Assembly (NCBI GenBank): GCA_900540255.1
Contig: UQFE01000002.1
Coordinates: forward strand, 62,001-126,000
From: an uncultured Clostridium sp.
GTDB taxonomy: Bacteria; Bacillota; Clostridia; Clostridiales; Clostridiaceae
Length of the DNA stretch: 64,000 nt
Direction of reading: 5' to 3'
Within the stretch, counting starts at the first letter, position 1, and each line of letters opens with the position of its first letter. The notes below the pieces were generated by a model. That model was not told the origin of the DNA, did not search any database, and was given only the letters and a program-made list of their open reading frames with translations. Positions 58,258 through 64,000 of this stretch are shown here, in pieces. The position numbers and the translations under genes are program-made.

Positions 58258-59331
58258 CTATTCTTCTACAATTTCTGTTGCTTCTGCTTCTGCTTGTGAT
58301 TTGCTTTTTATGTCTATTTTCCAATTAGTTAATTTTGCAGCTAATCTTACGTTTTGTCCTTCCTTACCAATAGCAAGTGATAATTGACTATCATCAACAA
58401 TTACTTTTGCTGATTTTTTATCTTCATCAACAGTTACACTTAAAACTTTTGCTGGACTTAAAGAATTTTCTATAAATTCTTCTGGATTCTTACTCCACTT
58501 AATTATGTCTATTTTTTCACCCTTAAGTTCATTTACTATATTTTGAACTCTTGCACCCTTAGGTCCAACACATGCACCCATTGGATCAACATTTTCATCA
58601 TGAGAAACTACTGCTATCTTACTTCTTGAACCAGCTTCTCTAGAAATACTCTTTATTTCTACTACACCTTCATATATTTCAGGAACTTCTAATTCAAATA
58701 ATCTCTTAACTAATCCTGGATGTGTTCTAGAAACTATAATTTGAGCTCCCTTTGAAGTATTTTTAACTTCAACAACATATAATTTAATTTTTTCATTAAA
58801 TTTATATTTTTCTCTAGGAATTTGTTCATTTGGTCCTATTGCAGTTTCAAGTTTTCCAATGTTAACAAAAACATTTCCTTTATCTTCTCTTAAAACTGTT
58901 CCAGTGATAATATCATATTCTTTTTCTTTATATTCACCATATATTATACTTCTTTCAGCTTCTCTTATTCTTTGAGTAACTACACCCTTAGCAAGTTGAG
59001 CTGCAACTCTTCCAAAGTTCTTTGGAGTAACTTCAAAGTCAACAACATCATCTAAATCATAAGTAGGCTTTATTTCTTGAGCTTCTTCTAAACCTATTTC
59101 TGTAACATTATCAAAAACTTCTTCTACTACAACCTTTTGAGAGTAAACATGTATTTCACCTGTTTCCCTATCAATTGTTACCTTTACATTTTGTGCAGAT
59201 GATGTTGGTCCAGCATAATTTTTCTTATATGCAGCAACTAATGCATCTTCTATTGTTGTGAATAATAAATCTTCACTAATACCTTTATCTTTTACTATTT
59301 CTTTAAGAGCACCTATAAACTCTTGGTTCAT
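58258..59331 (-). CDS. nusA: Transcription factor NusA
   Basis: NusA binds RNA polymerase and modulates pausing, termination and antitermination. The 357 residues have an N-terminal domain, an S1 domain (about 133-200) and two KH domains with VGPKGARVQNIVNELKGE and IGKEGQNVRLA. The C-terminal acidic repeats of E. coli NusA are absent, as usual in Firmicutes. It follows rimP by 17 bp with an AAGGAGGG SD. Confidence 0.96.
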   Translation of the reverse strand: MNQEFIGALKEIVKDKGISEDLLFTTIEDALVAAYKKNYAGPTSSAQNVKVTIDRETGEIHVYSQKVVVEEVFDNVTEIGLEEAQEIKPTYDLDDVVDFEVTPKNFGRVAAQLAKGVVTQRIREAERSIIYGEYKEKEYDIITGTVLREDKGNVFVNIGKLETAIGPNEQIPREKYKFNEKIKLYVVEVKNTSKGAQIIVSRTHPGLVKRLFELEVPEIYEGVVEIKSISREAGSRSKIAVVSHDENVDPMGACVGPKGARVQNIVNELKGEKIDIIKWSKNPEEFIENSLSPAKVLSVTVDEDKKSAKVIVDDSQLSLAIGKEGQNVRLAAKLTNWKIDIKSKSQAEAEATEIVEE

Positions 59332-59348
59332 CTTAAATACCCTCCTTA

Positions 59349-59807
59349 CTATATTTCCCCTTCAATATTTACAGACTTGATTTTATCTTTTGGTATATTA
59401 ATTAATTGGTCTGCTTCAACAACTATACTATCTTCATTAACTTCTTTTAAAATACCTTTAATATTTTTCTTTCCATCAACAGATTTAGTAAACTTAACCA
59501 TTACTTCTCTTCCTATAAATCTTTTATAGTGTTCTTCTGTAAATAATGTTCTATTTAATCCTGGTGATGATACTTCTAAGAAGTAAGGATCTTTAATTGG
59601 GTCTTTTTCATCCATAAGATCACTAACTCTTCTTGAAAGAGCTTCACAATCACTTAAAGTGATGCCGCCATCTTTTTCTATATATATTCTTAAATATAAT
59701 TCTCCATTTTCCTTAACATATTCTACATGATATATATCATAGTTAAGTTCATCAGCTATTGGCTTTACCATTTCGTAAATTTCATTAACTAAGGCATCAT
59801 TTTTCAT
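59349..59807 (-). CDS. rimP: Ribosome maturation factor RimP
   Basis: RimP acts in 30S assembly. The 152 residues show LRIYIEKDGGITLSDCE, PYFLEVSSPGLNRTL and FIGREVMVKF. It is the first gene of the nusA-infB operon, with an AAAGGAGGATAA SD. A strong terminator at 59865-59890 lies 58 bp before its ATG on the same strand, so transcription either starts after it or must read through. Confidence 0.95.
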   Translation of the reverse strand: MKNDALVNEIYEMVKPIADELNYDIYHVEYVKENGELYLRIYIEKDGGITLSDCEALSRRVSDLMDEKDPIKDPYFLEVSSPGLNRTLFTEEHYKRFIGREVMVKFTKSVDGKKNIKGILKEVNEDSIVVEADQLINIPKDKIKSVNIEGEI

Positions 59808-59859
59808 AATTATCCTCCTTTACAATATTCAATTTTTAAGTAATTTAAAAAATATATAT

Positions 59860-59890
59860 GTAAAAACGCAACTAAAAAAGTAGTTGCGTT
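59860..59890 (-). terminator. Intrinsic terminator before rimP
   Basis: Perfect stem AACGCAACTA/TAGTTGCGTT with a six-base loop, then TTTTTA on the minus strand. It ends either the aminotransferase transcript or a small RNA. Upstream AAGTTGC (about 59995-60001) could pair with its GCAACT arm, so an attenuator is possible. Confidence 0.85.
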
Positions 59891-59894
59891 CAAA

Positions 59895-60030
59895 TAGAAA
59901 GAGCGGGAACCTGCCCCACTCTATGCTTCCTAGCTATTAGTAAATTACTTCTTTATACATACTAACATACTTTACTAATAAAAACAAGGGGCTAAGCAAC
60001 TTTTACGTTCCCCATTTTAAACTTACCCTA
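59895..60030 (-). ncRNA. Candidate structured RNA (6S-like rod), uncertain
   Basis: On the minus strand three helices nest in order: GGGAAC (60012-60007) with GTTCCC (59910-59905); GCCCC (59992-59988) with GGGGC (59917-59913); ATTAGTAAA (59979-59971) with TTTACTAAT (59944-59936). Between helices two and three, the 3' side contains a small GCT-AGGA-AGC hairpin and the 5' side is U-rich. That is the layout of 6S RNA around its central bubble. The G/C content stands out from its surroundings and a terminator follows. It could also be a 3'UTR or an attenuator leader. Confidence 0.4.
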
Positions 60031-60089
60031 AATATAATGTTTTTATTCAATAAGCTTTATAATATGTAATATTTTATAACTTTTTTATT

Positions 60090-61277
60090 TTAACTTTTAT
60101 ATAAATTCATTAAATTATCAAAAGCCTTTAAGGATTTTTCAATTTTTTCATAAGATATACAATAAGATAATCTAAAATAACCTGGACATCCAAATGTACT
60201 TCCTGGCACAGCTAAAATATTAAATTTCTTTGCATCTTCACAAAACCTAACATCATTATCAATTGGTGATTTAGGGAACAAATAAAAAGTCCCTTCTGGC
60301 TTCATACATTCAAATCCTATTTGAATTAAATGATTATATAATAAGTCTCTATTTTTTTTGTAAATATTAGAATCAACTTCTAAATTTAAACTTTCTTTTA
60401 TTACCCTTTGAAATAATGATGGTGCATTAACAAACCCTAAAATCCTGTTTGATATATTTAATGATGCTACCATTTCTTTAAAGTCTTTTATTTTTGAATT
60501 AACAACAACATAACCAATTCTTTCACCTGGTAAAGACAATGATTTACTATAAGAATATCCAATAAAAGAATTATCATAATAATTTAAAATACAAGGAACT
60601 TTTGCATTATCATATATAATTTCTCTATATGGTTCATCAGAAATTAAATATATTTGACTTCCTAATTCCTCTTCTTTCATTTTTAAAATTTTTGACATTT
60701 TAATTATAGTATTTTCATTATATATAACACCACTTGGATTATTAGGTGAATTTATAATTATAGCTTTTGTTTTTGATGTTATTTCTTTTTCTAACTCTTT
60801 TAAATTGGGCTGAAAACTCTTTGTATCAGCTGAAATAATCTTAATTTTTCCATCAAAATTATTTACATAATTTATATATTCACCAAAAAAAGGTGCAAAT
60901 ATAATCACTTCATCACCTGGATTTAAAGTACTTTTTAAAATAATATTTAATCCCCCTGCAGCTCCACATGTCATTACTATATTTTCATAATTTAACTTAG
61001 TATTATATTTTACATTTATATTTTCAGCTATACCTTCTCTAACATCCTCATATCCTGAATTATTCATATATCCATGTAATTTATTTGGATTTTCTTCATT
61101 AAGAATTTTAATTATTATATCTTTTATTTCACTAGGTGCTTCTATATTAGGATTACCTATGCTATAATCAAAAACATTTTCTTCACCATAAATTTCTGAA
61201 AGTCTTTTTCCCTCTTCAAACATTGCTCTAATTACAGAACTATTTGAAACCATAGTTTTCATTTTGTTAGAAATCAT
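60090..61277 (-). CDS. PLP-dependent class I aminotransferase
   Basis: A 395-residue fold-type I aminotransferase. Seen are SIGNPNIEAP near the start, INSPNNPSGVIY, SDEPYREI, and the PLP lysine in YSYSKSLSLPGERIGY (Lys245). The end has VPGSTFGCPGYFRLSY with the carboxylate-binding Arg. Related proteins are aspartate or aromatic aminotransferases; substrate cannot be fixed. It lies 16 bp after the ATPase-protease fusion gene, suggesting one transcript. Confidence 0.88.
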   Translation of the reverse strand: MISNKMKTMVSNSSVIRAMFEEGKRLSEIYGEENVFDYSIGNPNIEAPSEIKDIIIKILNEENPNKLHGYMNNSGYEDVREGIAENINVKYNTKLNYENIVMTCGAAGGLNIILKSTLNPGDEVIIFAPFFGEYINYVNNFDGKIKIISADTKSFQPNLKELEKEITSKTKAIIINSPNNPSGVIYNENTIIKMSKILKMKEEELGSQIYLISDEPYREIIYDNAKVPCILNYYDNSFIGYSYSKSLSLPGERIGYVVVNSKIKDFKEMVASLNISNRILGFVNAPSLFQRVIKESLNLEVDSNIYKKNRDLLYNHLIQIGFECMKPEGTFYLFPKSPIDNDVRFCEDAKKFNILAVPGSTFGCPGYFRLSYCISYEKIEKSLKAFDNLMNLYKS

Positions 61278-61293
61278 ATATTAGCCCCCTATA

Positions 61294-62739
61294 TTAATTT
61301 AATTTATTTTTAATAATACCTATTGCTACCCCTAAAATACTTACTTCTTTTCCTTCTAAATAAATTTCACTATATTTAGGATTCGCAGGAACTAACATAG
61401 GAGAGTCCCCATTTAATTTTAAAGTTTTAAGTGTGGCTTCCCCATTTAAACTTGCAGCAACAATTTCATTGTTTAATGCAGTATTTTGCTTCTTTATAAC
61501 TACCATATCTCCATCATTGATGTTTTTTTCAATCATACTATCACCTTTAACATGAAGTATAAATGTATCTTTTCCTCTTTCTATCCAACTTTTTGGCAAT
61601 GGGAACTTTTCTATTACCTCATCATTCATTTCAATAGGAGTTCCTGCTGCAATGTCACTATAAACATTTACGTCTATTAATTCATCTTCAGAAAATATTA
61701 TATTATCATCTAAATAAATTTCCTTTTTAGATGACCCATTATCTAAATTAAAATCAACAATATTTTTATATTTTAAATTTACATATTCAAATTTATCTAT
61801 AAATTTATTTTCTATTATATTATTTAATTTTTCTTCTTTATTAAATTCTTTCTTTAAGCTAAAGCTCTTTCCTTTAAAATCTGCACCAAGAGTTTTAAGC
61901 CTTCTTCCTTTAATCATCCAACAATTATAGCTATTTTTTATTTCATTATTTAAAATAAATGCAAATGAAGAATGAGCATTATTTGAATAAACACTTTTTG
62001 CAAATTCTATTTCTCCCTTAGTTAAGGCTTCTACATTATCTAAAACTACATGAGTGTATTTATCATTTATAATTTTACTGTATTTAATTGCAAATATAGT
62101 TTCATCATATTTATCATAAGATTCATAATTTCTTAATAAATTTGTATATACTTCCATCAATGTATATATTGCTTTTCTTGTAAATGAATTTTTAACACAC
62201 CTAAATTTTCTTGCTTTTCTTTCAGTAATTTCATATTCTTCTTTTGAAAAATTACATGATTTAATCCATAAAATCTCATCGTATAGTTCTTCAATAGAAA
62301 TTCGTTTTAAAACTTTAGATTTCTTTAAAAATTCATTTAAATTTTTTATAAATTCTTCATGTTTTAAAAATTCAATTCCCTTTTCAAAAGATATTAATTT
62401 TAAATTTTTATTTTTATATTTTAAATATTTATTAGAATATTTTTCAATTAATAATTTTATTGAATTAAAACTTACTCTCTTTTCATTTAATGAAAATAAA
62501 GAATAAAATTTTTCTTTTTTGCTTATATCTTTATATAATCTTTCATTTTCCCTAGCTTTATCATGCTCTAAAGAAATATATAATATTTTATCATTATTAT
62601 ATATACAATAATTATTTTCTAAATTTATAACTCTATGCAAAGCTGTTAATGTCTTTCCTGTTAATGATTTTCCTTTCATCAATGAAAAGCCCATATTTTT
62701 ATTTTTTATAAATCTATCTTGTACTTTAGTTAATTTCAT
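61294..62739 (-). CDS. P-loop (UvrD-like) ATPase fused to a LexA-type S24 self-cleaving protease
   Basis: The 481-residue protein has a Walker A GKSLTGKT at 23-30 after KLTKVQDRFIKNK, the layout of UvrD/Rep-type helicase N-termini. A degenerate Walker B VVLDNVE is at 231-237, with Asn in place of Glu in DExQ. No second helicase lobe follows. From about 355 there is an S24 domain: cleavage site AAG (Ala365-Gly366), GDSM with Ser401, and Lys438 in ATLK. The 37-residue Ser-to-Lys gap equals that of LexA (119/156). No N-terminal HTH is visible. Family knowledge: S24 proteins self-cleave on RecA filaments. Inference: a damage-controlled P-loop protein rather than a repressor. Confidence 0.82.
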   Translation of the reverse strand: MKLTKVQDRFIKNKNMGFSLMKGKSLTGKTLTALHRVINLENNYCIYNNDKILYISLEHDKARENERLYKDISKKEKFYSLFSLNEKRVSFNSIKLLIEKYSNKYLKYKNKNLKLISFEKGIEFLKHEEFIKNLNEFLKKSKVLKRISIEELYDEILWIKSCNFSKEEYEITERKARKFRCVKNSFTRKAIYTLMEVYTNLLRNYESYDKYDETIFAIKYSKIINDKYTHVVLDNVEALTKGEIEFAKSVYSNNAHSSFAFILNNEIKNSYNCWMIKGRRLKTLGADFKGKSFSLKKEFNKEEKLNNIIENKFIDKFEYVNLKYKNIVDFNLDNGSSKKEIYLDDNIIFSEDELIDVNVYSDIAAGTPIEMNDEVIEKFPLPKSWIERGKDTFILHVKGDSMIEKNINDGDMVVIKKQNTALNNEIVAASLNGEATLKTLKLNGDSPMLVPANPKYSEIYLEGKEVSILGVAIGIIKNKLN

Positions 62740-62777
62740 TTTCCCACCTACTGTTACTTTCCATTATTATAAAGAAA

Positions 62778-62808
62778 AACCCCAAAGAAAGATAATAACT
62801 TTGGAGTT
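62778..62808 (-). terminator. Terminator after the glutamate synthase gene
   Basis: Ten-pair stem AACTCCAAAG/CTTTGGGGTT (one G:U) on the minus strand, then TTTCTTTATAAT. The TATAAT in its tail could also be a -10 for the downstream ATPase-protease gene. Confidence 0.8.
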
Positions 62809-62857
62809 ATAAGATAATTTTATTAATTTATTATAAAATTGTCAATTAGTTTTCTTG

Positions 62858-64000
<1,143 letters not shown>

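Noticed and set aside
59900-59920. T-box antiterminator-like GGGGCAGGTTCCCGC before rimP
   Set aside because: The T-box sequence (GGGTGGNACCGCG) is not matched and no specifier loop or stem I features are present.
62740-62777. LexA/SOS box before the ATPase-protease gene
   Set aside because: No GAAC-N4-GTTC-type palindrome was found near the start.

Overview
The window is chromosomal DNA from a very AT-rich, spore-forming Firmicute, most probably Clostridium sensu stricto. The signs are a strong SD of the AGGAGG type before most genes, wide use of TTG and GTG starts, sporulation-type genes (SpoVD and SpoVE-like proteins, PdaA, a YlmC/YmxH protein), a glmS ribozyme, and a Clostridium-like gene order (rimP-nusA-ylxR-ylxQ-infB-rbfA-nrnA-truB-ribF, rpsO, pnp, M16 peptidase, ymxH, aspartokinase). 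Most genes lie on the minus strand. Only rqcH, pdaA, glmS and a three-gene operon at 42.5-44.8 kb are on the plus strand.

Layout. 0-5 kb: partial dapF, rqcH (ribosome rescue), an RNA methyltransferase, pyrR, an RluD-type pseudouridine synthase. 5-18.8 kb: a division and wall cluster, in transcription order: an mraZ pseudogene, rsmH, ftsL-like, spoVD-like PBP; then murF, mraY, a SEDS protein; then ftsQ, DUF881, sbp, DUF881, yggS, sepF, yggT, ylmH, divIVA. Internal terminators split it. 19-26 kb: ychF, a sugar acetyltransferase, a heterodimeric ABC exporter, and an internally deleted group II intron. 26-35 kb: pdaA, a cyclodeaminase-family protein, then an envelope-polysaccharide set (two glycosyltransferases, a MurJ-like flippase, a TagA/WecG transferase, a TPR protein, phosphoglucomutase). 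35-42 kb: L25, glmS with its ribozyme, a SWIM-SNF2 helicase, an ArsC/Spx-like protein. 42.5-44.8 kb: an operon of a Cys-rich TPR protein, a J-like TPR protein lacking HPD, and a DUF5685 protein. 44.8-50 kb: lipoprotein, ferritin-like protein, HesB-like protein, aspartokinase, YmxH, M16 peptidase. 50-60 kb: pnp, rpsO and the nusA-infB translation/RNA operon. 60-64 kb: a structured RNA candidate, an aminotransferase, a P-loop ATPase-LexA protease fusion, and a partial glutamate synthase small subunit.

Main points of interest. (1) The 481-residue protein at 61.3-62.7 kb joins a UvrD-like P-loop region to a complete LexA-type S24 self-cleavage module with no evident HTH. (2) The 42.5-44.8 kb operon encodes two proteins with matching TPR modules and Cys/Gly-rich tails beside a DUF5685 protein. 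(3) yggS and yggT are intact and have good SD sequences but lack ATG/GTG/TTG starts; the codons at the right spacing are ATT and ATA. (4) mraZ is a clear pseudogene. (5) A group II intron has lost most of its reverse transcriptase but keeps both ends. (6) A near-identical palindromic repeat of about 97 bp occurs twice, each time just after a stop codon. (7) The RNA before rimP folds into a 6S-like rod and ends in its own terminator.
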